Source of the DNA: Roseibium sp. TrichSKD4
GTDB taxonomy: Bacteria > Pseudomonadota > Alphaproteobacteria > Rhizobiales > Stappiaceae
Assembly: GCF_000148725.1 (NCBI RefSeq)
Contig: NZ_GL476300.1
Span: 1-64,000 of the forward strand
Reading direction: 5' to 3'
Length of the DNA stretch: 64,000 nt
Shown piece after piece: positions 8,568 to 17,537 of the stretch; the first letter of the stretch is position 1, and every line of letters begins with the position of its first letter. Both the position numbers and the translations under genes were made by a program. The notes under the pieces were generated by a model, which was not told the origin of the DNA, searched no databases, and worked only from the letters and a program-made list of their open reading frames with translations.

Positions 8568-9665
8568 ATGAAGGTCAATGGTCAGCACTATCGCTCCCTT
8601 TGGTGGGATGATGCCAAGGGTGCCCTGCAGATCATCGATCAGCGCTGGCTGCCGCATGATTTTCTCGTAGAGCAAGTGGATACGATGGCGGCCTTCGCCG
8701 CTGCCATTGTGGAAATGCGCGTCCGCGGTGCGCCACTCATCGGGGCCACAGCGGCTTACGGCATGGCATTGGCGGCCCGGCTTGACCCCTCGGATGCTCA
8801 TTTGGCTCAAGCATGGGTTGCCCTGAACAAGACGCGCCCAACAGCGATCAACCTGCGCTGGGCGCTGAACCGGTGCCGCGATCATCTGCTTCCACTTCCC
8901 GAAGCCCAACGCGCTGACGCAGCGCTTCAGCTGGCTCATGCCATTGCCGATGAAGATGTAGAGATCAACCGCAATATCGGCCTGAACGGCCTGAAACTCT
9001 TGCGCGATATTGCTGCCAGAAAGCCAGCTGGTGAACCGGTGCGGATCCTGACCCATTGCAATGCCGGTTGGATCGCCACCGTCGACTGGGGCACCGCGAC
9101 CAGCCCGATGTATCATGCTCATGATGAAGGCCTGCCAATCCATGTGTGGGTGGATGAAACCCGCCCGCGCAATCAGGGGGCGCTGACGGCTTGGGAACTG
9201 GGCAGCCACGGCATTGCGCACACCTACATCACCGACAATGCGGGCGGCCATCTCATGCAGCGTGGTCAGGTGGATATCGTGATTACCGGCACGGATCGCA
9301 CGACGCGCCGGGGCGATGTCTGCAACAAGATCGGCACTTATTTGAAAGCGCTGGCTGCGCGCGACAACAACATCCCCTTCTATGTTGCCCTGCCCTCACC
9401 CACAATTGACTGGACCGTCGATGACGGTGTTGCTGAAATCCCGATTGAGGCACGCAATGCGCGGGAAGTAACCCATATCATGGGCCGAGAAGACAATGGC
9501 ACCATTAGCACGGTTCAAGTCACACCAGATGAGACGCCCGGCGGAAACCCGGCCTTTGATGTAACGCCCAATCGGTTGGTAACCGGGCTCATTACCGAGC
9601 GCGGTATCTGTGATGCATCACCGGAAGGTCTCGTGGGCCTCTTTCCGGAATTTGCCAGCAAATAG
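8568..9665 (+). CDS. mtnA: S-methyl-5-thioribose-1-phosphate isomerase
   Basis: A 365-residue enzyme of the methionine salvage pathway that converts methylthioribose-1-phosphate to methylthioribulose-1-phosphate. It has the family motifs RVRGAPLIG (51-59), THCNAGW with catalytic Cys164, VDETRPRNQGA, and GTDRTTRRGD with catalytic Asp243. Length is normal. I chose ATG 8568 for the ribosome site AGAGG 8-12 bases upstream and the family N-terminus; a frame extension to 8520 lacks support. No other salvage genes lie beside it. A strong terminator follows. Confidence 0.95.
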   Translation: MKVNGQHYRSLWWDDAKGALQIIDQRWLPHDFLVEQVDTMAAFAAAIVEMRVRGAPLIGATAAYGMALAARLDPSDAHLAQAWVALNKTRPTAINLRWALNRCRDHLLPLPEAQRADAALQLAHAIADEDVEINRNIGLNGLKLLRDIAARKPAGEPVRILTHCNAGWIATVDWGTATSPMYHAHDEGLPIHVWVDETRPRNQGALTAWELGSHGIAHTYITDNAGGHLMQRGQVDIVITGTDRTTRRGDVCNKIGTYLKALAARDNNIPFYVALPSPTIDWTVDDGVAEIPIEARNAREVTHIMGREDNGTISTVQVTPDETPGGNPAFDVTPNRLVTGLITERGICDASPEGLVGLFPEFASK

Positions 9666-9684
9666 GCACCATTTCCCAGAACAA

Positions 9685-9710
9685 AAAACCCGCCATTTCC
9701 GGCGGGTTTT
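9685..9710. terminator. Bidirectional terminator after mtnA
   Basis: AAAACCCGCC-ATTTCC-GGCGGGTTTT is a perfect 10-bp stem with A-run before and T-run after. It can end both mtnA from the left and the transpeptidase gene from the right. Confidence 0.9.
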
Positions 9711-9734
9711 CAATATTGACAACCGCTGCTCACG

Positions 9735-10400
9735 TTATCCCAAGACAACCACCTTCGCCCCGGTGTTCACGCGTTCATAGAGATCGATGATATCTTGATG
9801 CCACATGCGGATGCAGCCGCTTGAGGCGTTGGTTCCGATGCTGTTCGGCGCATTGGTGCTGTGAATCCGGTAGAGCGTATCCTTGTTGCCCTGCCAGAGA
9901 TAAAGACCACGCACACCAATCGGGTTGGAGGGGCCTCCGGGTTGGCCGTCTTTCCATTTCGCAAGGCGCGGCTCTCGCTCGATCATTTCTTTCGGCGGGA
10001 ACCACTTCGGCCATTTGCGCTTGTACTTGATGACCGCCTCACCGTTCCAGGCAAAGCCAGCACGCCCAACCCCGATCCCGTATCGGATTGCACGACCACC
10101 GGGTTCGACGAGATAGAGAAACTTGCGCTTGGGGTCGACGACAATGGTGCCCACTTCATACCACGTCGGATAAAAAACGCTCTGACGCAGGAATTTAGGA
10201 TCAAACTTTTGATACTGAATCGCAGGGAGCGAAAAACCGCCATCGCGCATCGGCGCATAAGCAGTGGCGTAGTCCGGTGTGCCATCATCGAGCGGTGTTA
10301 ACCCGGCTTGAATGGTGGCGCCCTTTTGGCTCTGACAGGCTGCCAAAACCAGTGGCAGTCCCAAAAAAATGAATCCGCGGCGGCTCAAATTTGAAGCCAT
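9735..10400 (-). CDS. L,D-transpeptidase (YkuD domain), lipid-anchored
   Basis: A 221-residue cell-wall enzyme of the YkuD family, which makes 3-3 peptidoglycan crosslinks or attaches proteins to peptidoglycan. The signal peptide has both a twin-arginine-like SRRGF and a lipobox LVLAAC (Cys22), so a periplasm-facing lipoprotein is expected. The catalytic region has YRIHSTN followed by NASSGCIRM, with the nucleophile Cys near residue 196. I chose ATG 10400 because GGGGAG lies about 9 bases upstream and the signal peptide then starts correctly; a frame extension to 10448 would bury it. Confidence 0.9.
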   Translation of the reverse strand: MASNLSRRGFIFLGLPLVLAACQSQKGATIQAGLTPLDDGTPDYATAYAPMRDGGFSLPAIQYQKFDPKFLRQSVFYPTWYEVGTIVVDPKRKFLYLVEPGGRAIRYGIGVGRAGFAWNGEAVIKYKRKWPKWFPPKEMIEREPRLAKWKDGQPGGPSNPIGVRGLYLWQGNKDTLYRIHSTNAPNSIGTNASSGCIRMWHQDIIDLYERVNTGAKVVVLG

Positions 10401-10595
10401 AAGCATACTCCCCAACCGTTGTCGCAGTTTGCTCCTCGCCAGCTCCAAGCCCTAGGCGACAAATGCTAACAAACGACGGCCAAAAATAAGTGGACCGACT
10501 AAAGACATGCCCTGCGGCTATAGCAACCGAATTATGGTTAATGATGCCATAAAGGAAATTTTACGATGCCGCTGCGGCCAAAAGAACACAGGTTC
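10401..10595. other. Intergenic, no gene seen
   Basis: 195 bases between the transpeptidase start and the end of dld. It must hold the transpeptidase promoter. I see no RNA gene, repeat or clear terminator for dld. Confidence 0.5.
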
Positions 10596-12314
10596 TCAGG
10601 GCGCGTCACACACATAATTCCTGCGCTTTGACATCTTGCCAATACCCGGATTGAAGGAGTTGGTCGGGTCGCAGCAACGATAATGCTCCGCCAAATCCGG
10701 CTTTGCCGGATAGAGATGGCCAACATTGTGTTCGGCTGGATACTCCGCACCTCGTTGATCCAGAATTTTCAGCATCTCTGCCTTTAGCGCCTTTGGATCA
10801 ACGCCCTTTTTCACGATGTAGTCCTGATGAAGGACATGGCACATGAAGTGGCCATAATAGAGTTTGGAGACCAGCTGATCCTCGATTTCCTGTGGCAGCT
10901 GCTCATACCAGTCGCGGTCGTTGCGGCGCAGCGCAATATCGAGAGCCAGAATATCCTCCACCTCGTTCTTGTGAATGGCCATATATCGAACCGCCGCTCC
11001 GGCAGCGGCAAAGCGATGCAGCCCTGCGATCTTGGCTTCTCGATCCGTGCATTCAAAAAAGTCACCATCGCGGCCCGCAAAATGCGTTTTCAGAAAGCCG
11101 GACGCTTCCTCAATGCCCTCATCCCGCATTTTGAGGATCAAGTGGTGACGGTATTTGTCTCGAAACGCCCGCATGCGCTTTGGCAAGATATTCGGAGTTA
11201 TACGCGAGAAAAGCTGCATGACCTGATCGGTCAGGTTGGACAGGAACGGAACATTGCGCAGGTAGGAATCCACGGCTCCCTTCAGCGCAAAGAAGGTGGG
11301 CAGGCGATCCGTCCCCAGCCAATCGATCATCATGACCGTGTCTTTGCCGTAGCGATCGGTAATGTCGAAAACTTCGCGCTCCATGTATTCGGCTGAAACG
11401 GGCAGCGTCTCGAAATTCGCCAGAATGTGGCGACGCAATTCAGTCAGGTACGCTTCGCTGTTCGTGCCGAGATAAAAGGTCTTTTGGGCGGCGGGTTTTT
11501 CATAAGTATCCAGCCGGACGGCAAACACGCCCAACTTGCCAGCGCAGCCGGACGCTTCAAACAGGCGACTTTTGTCCGCATTGAACCGCGCCGGGGTTTC
11601 CGCATCCACATCACGCACTTGACCGGCGTAATCGGTCGCGGAGGCCTTGCGATTTGTTTCTGGTGCAGACTGATCGAAATCGCCCTTCTCGAGGCGGTTT
11701 AAAATCTCTTCCGGTGTTTCTCCCAGATCAATGCCGAGATGATTGACCAGCTTCAGCGTTCCGTCGGCCTGTTTTTGCGCAAAAAGGGCAAGTTCAGTGT
11801 AAGACGGCCCGCGCTCCACCAGAGATCCGCCGGAATTGTTGCACACGCCGCCGATGATAGAGGCCCCGATGCAGGACGACCCAATTACCGAATGCGGCTC
11901 GCGCCCCATGGAGCCAAGCAGCTTTTCCAGTCCGAACAACGTTGCGCCGGGGAAGGCAAGAACCTGCTTGCCGCCGTCCAAAGGAACAATCGTGTCCATA
12001 CGCCGTGTGTTGATGAGAACAACACCGCGATCATACGTGCCGGACGGTGTTGAGCCCTCTGTTAGCCCGGTGTTGGCCGCCTGCATGATCACGATCTTGT
12101 CTGCATCCACACAGGCCTCCAGAACCTTCCACTGTTCCAAAAGCGAGCCCGGCTGCACGACACACAAAGCGTCTCCCTCGCCTGAGCGGAACCCTCGCCG
12201 AAACCGCTCCGTCGCCCGAGCGCCCGTCAGGACGTGGCGGTTTCCCACAATTTCCTTGAGGCGGCTGATGAGTTCTGGATCAGACAGTAGGGATTGCTCT
12301 GTGACGACAGACAT
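10596..12314 (-). CDS. dld: Quinone-dependent D-lactate dehydrogenase
   Basis: A 572-residue FAD enzyme of the Escherichia coli Dld type that oxidises D-lactate to pyruvate at the inner membrane and passes electrons to quinone. The FAD domain is shown by QAANTGLTEGSTPSG and by GSSCIGASIIGGVCNNSGG (residues ~80 and ~145). A basic membrane-binding region and the C-terminal domain ending DPTNSFNPGIGKMSKRRNY follow. Length equals the family norm. It lies downstream of the amidase gene with a 110-base gap that holds a perfect palindrome, so it probably has its own promoter. Confidence 0.95.
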   Translation of the reverse strand: MSVVTEQSLLSDPELISRLKEIVGNRHVLTGARATERFRRGFRSGEGDALCVVQPGSLLEQWKVLEACVDADKIVIMQAANTGLTEGSTPSGTYDRGVVLINTRRMDTIVPLDGGKQVLAFPGATLFGLEKLLGSMGREPHSVIGSSCIGASIIGGVCNNSGGSLVERGPSYTELALFAQKQADGTLKLVNHLGIDLGETPEEILNRLEKGDFDQSAPETNRKASATDYAGQVRDVDAETPARFNADKSRLFEASGCAGKLGVFAVRLDTYEKPAAQKTFYLGTNSEAYLTELRRHILANFETLPVSAEYMEREVFDITDRYGKDTVMMIDWLGTDRLPTFFALKGAVDSYLRNVPFLSNLTDQVMQLFSRITPNILPKRMRAFRDKYRHHLILKMRDEGIEEASGFLKTHFAGRDGDFFECTDREAKIAGLHRFAAAGAAVRYMAIHKNEVEDILALDIALRRNDRDWYEQLPQEIEDQLVSKLYYGHFMCHVLHQDYIVKKGVDPKALKAEMLKILDQRGAEYPAEHNVGHLYPAKPDLAEHYRCCDPTNSFNPGIGKMSKRRNYVCDAP

Positions 12315-12382
12315 GATGAAGGCACCAAATTCGTTTCAGTAAATCACCGAGGTTTCTAGCCAAATTTGGCTAAGGTGTACCC

Positions 12383-12394
12383 GGTAGTACTACC
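12383..12394. promoter_or_regulatory. Palindrome upstream of dld
   Basis: GGTAGTACTACC is a perfect 12-bp palindrome, 69 bases upstream of the dld start. Its size and symmetry suit a dimeric repressor such as a GntR-family lactate regulator, but none is encoded here. The regulator is therefore a guess. Confidence 0.4.
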
Positions 12395-12424
12395 TAACCG
12401 GACCAAAAGTCGCAAAGGCTGAAC

Positions 12425-13729
12425 TCACGAAAGGCGCGCCAGCTCGGCTTCAACGGACTTGGCGACGGCCAGAAGTTTGTGATCCTGCCCACCGGGAGCC
12501 ACCAGCATGGCGCTCAGGGTCAATGCACCGTTTTTGTACGGCAGCGCGATAGAGCATGCGTCCGTTACATTGGCCAAAGACGGGTTGCGCAAAGCCAAAA
12601 GATTCAGCCGGTTGAAATTGGCGTCATCTTCAAGGTCGCTCAACTTGGGTGGCAAGATCGGTGTTGTTGGCAAAATAAGGAGATCATCACCGACCTCTGT
12701 AGCAAAGTCCGCAATCAGTTTCTGACGGCGGTTGAGAGTCTGTCGGTATTCAATAGCCGAAATTTCTTCGGCCTTGCCCATACGCGCATGCACCCGTTGA
12801 TCCATATCCGCACCTGAGTTCTGGAAATGGGTTTCATAGTGCGCTCGGGATTCAACAGAGGTCATATGCCATGGCGGCACCTGATTGTAGAGATCCGCGC
12901 AAGATGTCAAATCCCGCTCCACTACATCAAACCCAGCTTTACGGAGATGGCTCACAACGGCCTTAAAACCTTCCGCAATGGCTTGGTCCACTTCGGTGAA
13001 GCCGAAGTTGCGCGGAACAACAAGCCGAGCCTTTTGAGCCGGAGCCGAACTTGTTTCTTGCCCGGACATGACCTGCCAAGCCAGTTCGCAGGCAGAGACC
13101 GTGCGTGCCATCGGGCCAAAACTGTCAAGACTGTCAGACAAGGGATTGCCGCCTTCGAGCGAGACTGAGGCCTGCGAAGGCTTGAAGCCGGTTATGCCGC
13201 AAAAGGCCGCCGGAATGCGCAAGGAGCCGCCGGTGTCGCTGCCGATGGCGATATCCGCCAGTCCAAGGGCAACAGACACTGCCCCACCGCTTGTGGACCC
13301 ACCCGGCGCACAGCCCGGATAGATCGGGTTTTGCGGCGTTCCGTAGTGAGGGTTGAGGCCAAGCCCGGAATACGCAAACTCCGACATGTTGGTGAGACCA
13401 ACAAACACGGCTCCGGCTTCATCCAGACGTACGACCGAGGGAGCATCTTGGCTTGCGGGCGGATCGATTTGCAGAACCTTGGCAGCGGACGTGGTGGTCT
13501 CACCCTTTAGATCAAACAGCGCCTTGACACTGACCAGCGCCCCGGCCAAAGGTGATTTCGCTCCACCTGCCTTTTTCGCTTGCTCTCTGGCCCGATCCGG
13601 CAGGAGCTTCGTGAAGACTGACTGTGCCTTTGGCTCGTCCGCCAGTTTAAAAGCCTGTTCGAGACGGGTTTCAGCAGTATCAGCAGACCAATGTGTCGTG
13701 TTCATAGCCGTCATGTCTCGCTTTCCCAT
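12425..13729 (-). CDS. Amidase signature family hydrolase
   Basis: A 434-residue amidase. The Ser-Ser-Lys triad is visible: Lys69 in VSVKALFD, the cis-Ser in GGSTSGG (~145-147), and the nucleophile Ser169 in DTGGSLR. The usual GGSSGG is written GGSTSGG here, a small variation. Substrate cannot be told from sequence. Alternative starts are at 13714 and 13705 (MTAMNTTHW), either of which may be the real one. The gene is divergent from the M20 deacetylase at 13852 and 110 bases upstream of dld. With a deacetylase next door, breakdown of an N-acylated or amide compound is plausible. Confidence 0.9.
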   Translation of the reverse strand: MGKRDMTAMNTTHWSADTAETRLEQAFKLADEPKAQSVFTKLLPDRAREQAKKAGGAKSPLAGALVSVKALFDLKGETTTSAAKVLQIDPPASQDAPSVVRLDEAGAVFVGLTNMSEFAYSGLGLNPHYGTPQNPIYPGCAPGGSTSGGAVSVALGLADIAIGSDTGGSLRIPAAFCGITGFKPSQASVSLEGGNPLSDSLDSFGPMARTVSACELAWQVMSGQETSSAPAQKARLVVPRNFGFTEVDQAIAEGFKAVVSHLRKAGFDVVERDLTSCADLYNQVPPWHMTSVESRAHYETHFQNSGADMDQRVHARMGKAEEISAIEYRQTLNRRQKLIADFATEVGDDLLILPTTPILPPKLSDLEDDANFNRLNLLALRNPSLANVTDACSIALPYKNGALTLSAMLVAPGGQDHKLLAVAKSVEAELARLS

Positions 13730-13851
13730 TGAACTGAATTTGTAATCATTATGTCAAATATGCCAAGTAACGGGGAATGCGCTGCACGCACAAGGGCATG
13801 AACTATCCATGCCAAGCCTCCCACCACGACAGCTTTTCTTCAGGACATTTG

Positions 13852-14880
13852 ATGACACAGATTGCCCGCTCCGACATTCAATCCTCAATCCTTGATGCCG
13901 TGGACAAGGGCTTTGAAAAACAGATTGCTTTTCTACAGGAAATCGTCCGAGCCCCTTCCCTGCGCGGGAATGAAGCCGAAGCCCAAGGTTTGGTGTCTTC
14001 TGCACTTCGTGACCGCGGCTATGAGGTTTCCGAGTTCGAGATCGATACGGATCAAATCGGCCAACATCCGGCGTATTCGCCGACCACCGTTGATCACTCC
14101 GGCATCTTCAATGTGGTAGGCAGCAAAACTCCTGAAACCGCAAATGATCGCTCACTTGCATTGAACTCCCACATCGATGTGGTTCCAACTGCAGATCCGT
14201 CCTTGTGGCAACACGCCCCCTTTTCTGGACACAGAGATGGGGATTGGCTTTATGGTCGCGGCGCAGGAGATATGAAAGCAGGCCTGAGTGCCAACATTTT
14301 CGCTTTGGACGCAATTGCCGCTGCTGGCTTGAAATTGACGGCTCCCGTGCAAATTCAGTCGGTGCTCGATGAAGAAGTGACAGGAAATGGCGCTGCTGAA
14401 ATGATCCGCAGAGGGCAAGTCGAGGACGCCATCCTGATCCCGGAGCCAACCGATGAGCAGCTGGTTTCAGCCAATTCCGGCGTTGTCAAATTCCGGATTT
14501 CCGTTGAAGGGGTTCCCGCCCACCCGCGCGACCCGGAGAGTGGCCTTAGCGCCATTGATGCGGCGATCCAGATCATTTCTGGACTCAAACAACTTGAAAC
14601 CGAATGGAACAATGAAAAACATGCGCACTCCGGTTTTGAAGATTTAAGCAACCCGGCAAGCTTGAATATCGGGACCATTTCGGGCGGCGAGTGGCCTGCC
14701 TCCGTCCCCTGCGCTTGCGTCTTTGAAGGGCGGATCGGCTTTTATCCCGGAGACGATACCAAAGCCCGAGCCAAGGCTTTCGAAACTCATCTGAAAGCAC
14801 TTTGCGACGCATACCCACGCCTGAAACGGGCAAACCCGAAGCTGGAATGGGTTGGTGTCATGCAATCCGGTTATCGGCTA
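13852..14880 (+). pseudogene. M20 family deacetylase (ArgE/DapE type), 5' part
   Basis: The first 343 codons of an ArgE/DapE/ACY1-like metallopeptidase. Metal ligands are present: His107 and Asp109 in NSHIDVVP, Asp140 in RGAGDMKAG, and Glu174-Glu175 in DEEVTGNG. The dimerisation domain follows (HPRDPESGLSAIDAA). The gene is cut after CTA (codon 343, GYRL) by the transposon at 14881; the frame then runs 8 foreign codons into it and stops at 14907. The remainder (codons 344-429) is at 17113-17373. The start at 13852 follows AGGACA; an ATG at 13777 is in frame but unsupported. The product made now lacks the last metal-binding His region and should be inactive. Confidence 0.88.
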
Positions 14881-14890
14881 GGGTCAGGAC

Positions 14891-15654
14891 TCATAACCAG
14901 AAGATGATTGTTGCTGCGAGATAGATTGCGGATCGGAATGTATGAGCGCATCGGTCATAGCGCGTAGCGATGCGCCGCCAGTCTTTCAGCTTGGCAAACA
15001 GGTTTTCGACTTTGTATCGGGTTTTGTACGTGGTCTTGCAGTATTCGATTGTTTCTTTTCGATTTTTCTTCGGCGGAATACAGGGTGCAATCTTTTGTTC
15101 CGCTAACATCTCGCGGATTTTGTTGCTGTCGTATCCACGATCCCCAATCAGGGTTTCGGCCTTGGGCAGGTCTTTGAGCAAAACATCTGCGCCTTTGAAG
15201 TCGCTTCGTTGGCCTTCCGTCAGGTGTAGGCGCACAGGTCGCCCAAGATTGTCACACACGGCGTGTAGCTTTGTATTCAAGCCGCCTTTTGTGCGCCCAA
15301 TCAGCCTCGGCTCGTCGCCCCCTTTTTTAGGCTGGAAGCTGTGCGGTGGGCTTTCAGGTGCGTGGCGTCAATCATTAGGATATTTCCCGACTCGTCCTGC
15401 GTCTTGGCCAGTTCTTCGAAGATGCGCTCGAACACACCATTTTCCGACCATCGCTTAAACCGGTTATAGAGCGTCTTGTGCGGCCCGTAATCAGGGGGTG
15501 CATCGACCCATTGCAGCCCGTTCTTGATGACATAGATTATCCCGCTCAGAACCTTGCAGTCATCGGCACGGTCAACCCCACGGGGCTTTGGAAAGAACGG
15601 TGCAATCTGTTCAACCTGCTCTTGAGTAAGCCAAAATAGATGTGACATGGGCAC
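14891..15654 (-). CDS. IS5/IS427-type transposase, two frames joined by -1 frameshift
   Basis: Two frames make one DDE transposase. OrfA (15301-15654, 117 residues, MPMSHLFWLTQEQVEQIAPF) holds the DUF4096-like N-terminus and the first catalytic Asp (LMIDATHLKAH). The second frame (14891 to about 15310) holds GDRGYDS and a KVENLFAKLKDW stretch with the final Glu. They overlap at AAAAAAGGGGGCG on the minus strand (~15310-15330). A -1 slip there gives a continuous product through EPRLIGRTKGGLNTKLH. Programmed frameshifting at such runs is known for this IS group, so the gene is probably intact. It starts 24 bases inside the degraded internal end. Confidence 0.88.
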
Positions 15655-15811
15655 CCCTCCTCGTTACCATGAATCACAGTAGTGAGCCGAGAGGAACCCT
15701 CTTTATCGAACGGCCGCGATGCGGGACAAAGCACCATTTCGCTGCGATCGCACCGATGGAAGCTCTGGTGCAAATCATTACACACGCCAAGACATGTGAC
15801 CCGGACCAGTT

Positions 15812-16258
15812 TCAGTCAAGCGGTGGGGGGCGCATCCGGACCGGGCTGGATTTAACGATTGCCGTCTGAGTAGACGCATGCGTCGAGAAGTCTTCCAGTA
15901 GCCCATCAAGTTCTGAGATGTCTTTGAGGAGCATCCTCGCAACAAACGCGTCTTCGCCGGTGACTTTGTCGCACTGAACGATGCGATCTGACATGATGAT
16001 CTTTTCAGCCAGCAGATAAACCTTTCCGGGAAAAGGCTTGAATCGTACTATCGCTTCGAGGGTGTAGCCAAGTTCTATCGGCGACAGCTCTACACCAAAC
16101 CCTGTAATTACGCCCGTGTCTTCGAGCCGTTTGATGCGATCACGAACAGTAGGTGCAGACACATCAGTCAATGATGCAAGCTCACGCCAGCTCAGCCTCG
16201 CGTTGCGGCTCAGCTCTTGAAGGAGTGTTCGGTCCAGTTGATCAAGTATGATTTTCAT
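15812..16258 (-). CDS. Lrp/AsnC family transcriptional regulator (transposon passenger)
   Basis: A 148-residue regulator with an N-terminal helix-turn-helix (LSWRELASLTDVSAPTVRDRI, split at residues ~23-43) and a C-terminal ligand-binding RAM domain (~65-140). Such proteins sense amino acids as octamers. It is divergent from the LysE-type exporter 145 bases away, the standard arrangement for a regulator that induces its exporter when an amino acid builds up. The pair sits wholly between the transposon ends. Confidence 0.92.
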   Translation of the reverse strand: MKIILDQLDRTLLQELSRNARLSWRELASLTDVSAPTVRDRIKRLEDTGVITGFGVELSPIELGYTLEAIVRFKPFPGKVYLLAEKIIMSDRIVQCDKVTGEDAFVARMLLKDISELDGLLEDFSTHASTQTAIVKSSPVRMRPPPLD

Positions 16259-16403
16259 TACGACAGCCCACTAGCCTTTTTGCTTTCGATTTGGCCAAAC
16301 TGTTATCGTTTTGCCTCCGGAAGGCAAAGCACTTCGACTATGACGGTGTATAAAATCCGGTTTGGCGCTTCAACTATGGTGCGCAAGGCAGAGGATTTGA
16401 GGC

Positions 16404-17015
16404 ATGGCTTGGGCAATATGGCTTTCATACGCGACGATATCAGTGGCCAACATCGTAACACCGGGGCCTGCGAACTTGAACACGCTCAGACGGGCATTGC
16501 AGCTTGGTTTTATGCCGGTCCTGCCAACTATCTTTGGTAACGCTTTGGGTCTTGCCGTGGGCGGCATCCTTTGTGCGGGTGGCGTGGCTGCTTTCGTCGT
16601 GACGTCAGACGTGCTTTGGACGGTATTTCAATGGCTCGGGGTCGCTTATTTAGGCGGTTTGGGACTCAAACTGATCATAAAGCGTGACCACATAGCCTTC
16701 GGGAAGGGACTGATCCAGCAGGTGCCGCCACGGCTTTTGTTCCGGGAGGCATTCTTGCTTGCGGTCACAAACCCCAAAGCCTTGTTGTTCTATCTTGCAC
16801 TTTTCCCGCAAGTTCTAGACCCATCCCAGCCGCTTTGGTCTCAATCAACTATGCTAGTATTGACCTACTGCGGGCTGTCCATTCTATCGCTTAGTACCTA
16901 CGCACTGCTGGCAGAAAAAATTCGCGGGCGTTTTCTAACGCAAGCACGTTATGACGTTTTCCGGGTCTGTTCCGGGCTTGTATTGATAGGCTTCGCCTTA
17001 AACTTGGCCTCGTAA
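16404..17015 (+). CDS. LysE family amino-acid exporter (transposon passenger)
   Basis: A 203-residue inner-membrane protein with about six hydrophobic segments. It carries the LysE/RhtB signature TPGPANL near residue 19-25 and NPKALLFYLALFPQ near residue 123-136. Members export lysine, arginine, threonine, homoserine lactones or similar compounds; the substrate here is unknown. The start at 16404 gives the standard N-terminus. It is probably controlled by the divergent Lrp-type regulator. The gene ends 95 bases before the transposon's right end. Confidence 0.9.
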   Translation: MAWAIWLSYATISVANIVTPGPANLNTLRRALQLGFMPVLPTIFGNALGLAVGGILCAGGVAAFVVTSDVLWTVFQWLGVAYLGGLGLKLIIKRDHIAFGKGLIQQVPPRLLFREAFLLAVTNPKALLFYLALFPQVLDPSQPLWSQSTMLVLTYCGLSILSLSTYALLAEKIRGRFLTQARYDVFRVCSGLVLIGFALNLAS

Positions 17016-17112
17016 CATCACAAAGTGGTCATTGATGTTTTGTGCAGCATCCGTGACTATGGGCTCATCGTCGACACTTGTCTCTCACCCCATTTTATGG
17101 GTCCTGACCCTA

Positions 17113-17373
17113 GATGAAACATCGACTGCCGGTACCATTCTACAGGATGCTCATTGCGCGGTCTCGGGCGGATCGCTCCGACGATATGTGATGGCCTGTT
17201 ATCTGGATGGAGCCCTCTTCGCCAATCATGCGAACCGTCCAGCATTGACCTACGGACCACTTGCCGAAAATATCCACGGCATTGATGAGCGGGTCAGTTT
17301 GTCGTCTCTCAAACGGGTCACTCAGACGATCGCCCTATTTGCCGCGAACTGGTGCGGGGTTGAATCGGCCTGA
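17113..17373 (+). pseudogene. M20 family deacetylase, 3' part
   Basis: The last 86 codons of the deacetylase begun at 13852. DETSTAGTILQDAHC follows on from GYRL of the 5' part in frame. The ending YGPLAENIHGIDERVSL contains the conserved C-terminal metal-binding His of M20 enzymes. The open frame visible today extends back to 17032 but its first 27 codons are transposon DNA. No ribosome site supports independent translation. Confidence 0.85.
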
Positions 17374-17537
17374 GATGGAGACAAATAGTCGGACCGCCGC
17401 GCTGGCTACTGCTTTGCCACCGTAATGTCATGTCACAACCCTATGGTCTTCCGCCGAAACCATGTGGTAGATGCGTTACCAACCTTATAGCGGTGCGTGT
17501 TTGCACCTTTGAAACTTGAAAATTCAGGAATTTTGAA

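Larger units (their letters stand above)
14881..17110. mobile_element. IS5-type transposon carrying an Lrp regulator and a LysE exporter
   Basis: A 2230-bp unit with matched ends: GGGTCAGGACTCATAA at 14881 and, on the other strand, GGGTCAGGACCCATAA at 17110 (15 of 16 bases equal). TA is duplicated (14879-14880 and 17111-17112). Removing the unit and one TA restores CTAG and an unbroken 429-residue M20 deacetylase frame. Inside are a two-frame IS5/IS427-like transposase (14891-15654), a minus-strand Lrp/AsnC regulator (15812-16258) and a plus-strand LysE exporter (16404-17015). Around 15675 there is a degraded sequence resembling the ancestral right end of the insertion sequence alone (GATTCATGG on the minus strand), without the outer GGGTCAG. 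The element therefore appears to have moved its right end outward over two host genes. Confidence 0.85.

Noticed and set aside
14888-15675. A short insertion sequence ending at GACTCAT and ATGAATC
   Set aside because: These inner ends have no matching duplication, while 14881 and 17110 do, and only removal of the longer unit restores the deacetylase frame.
16217-16540. Open frame between the Lrp and LysE genes
   Set aside because: It overlaps the starts of both divergent genes and has no coding signature; the region is their promoter.
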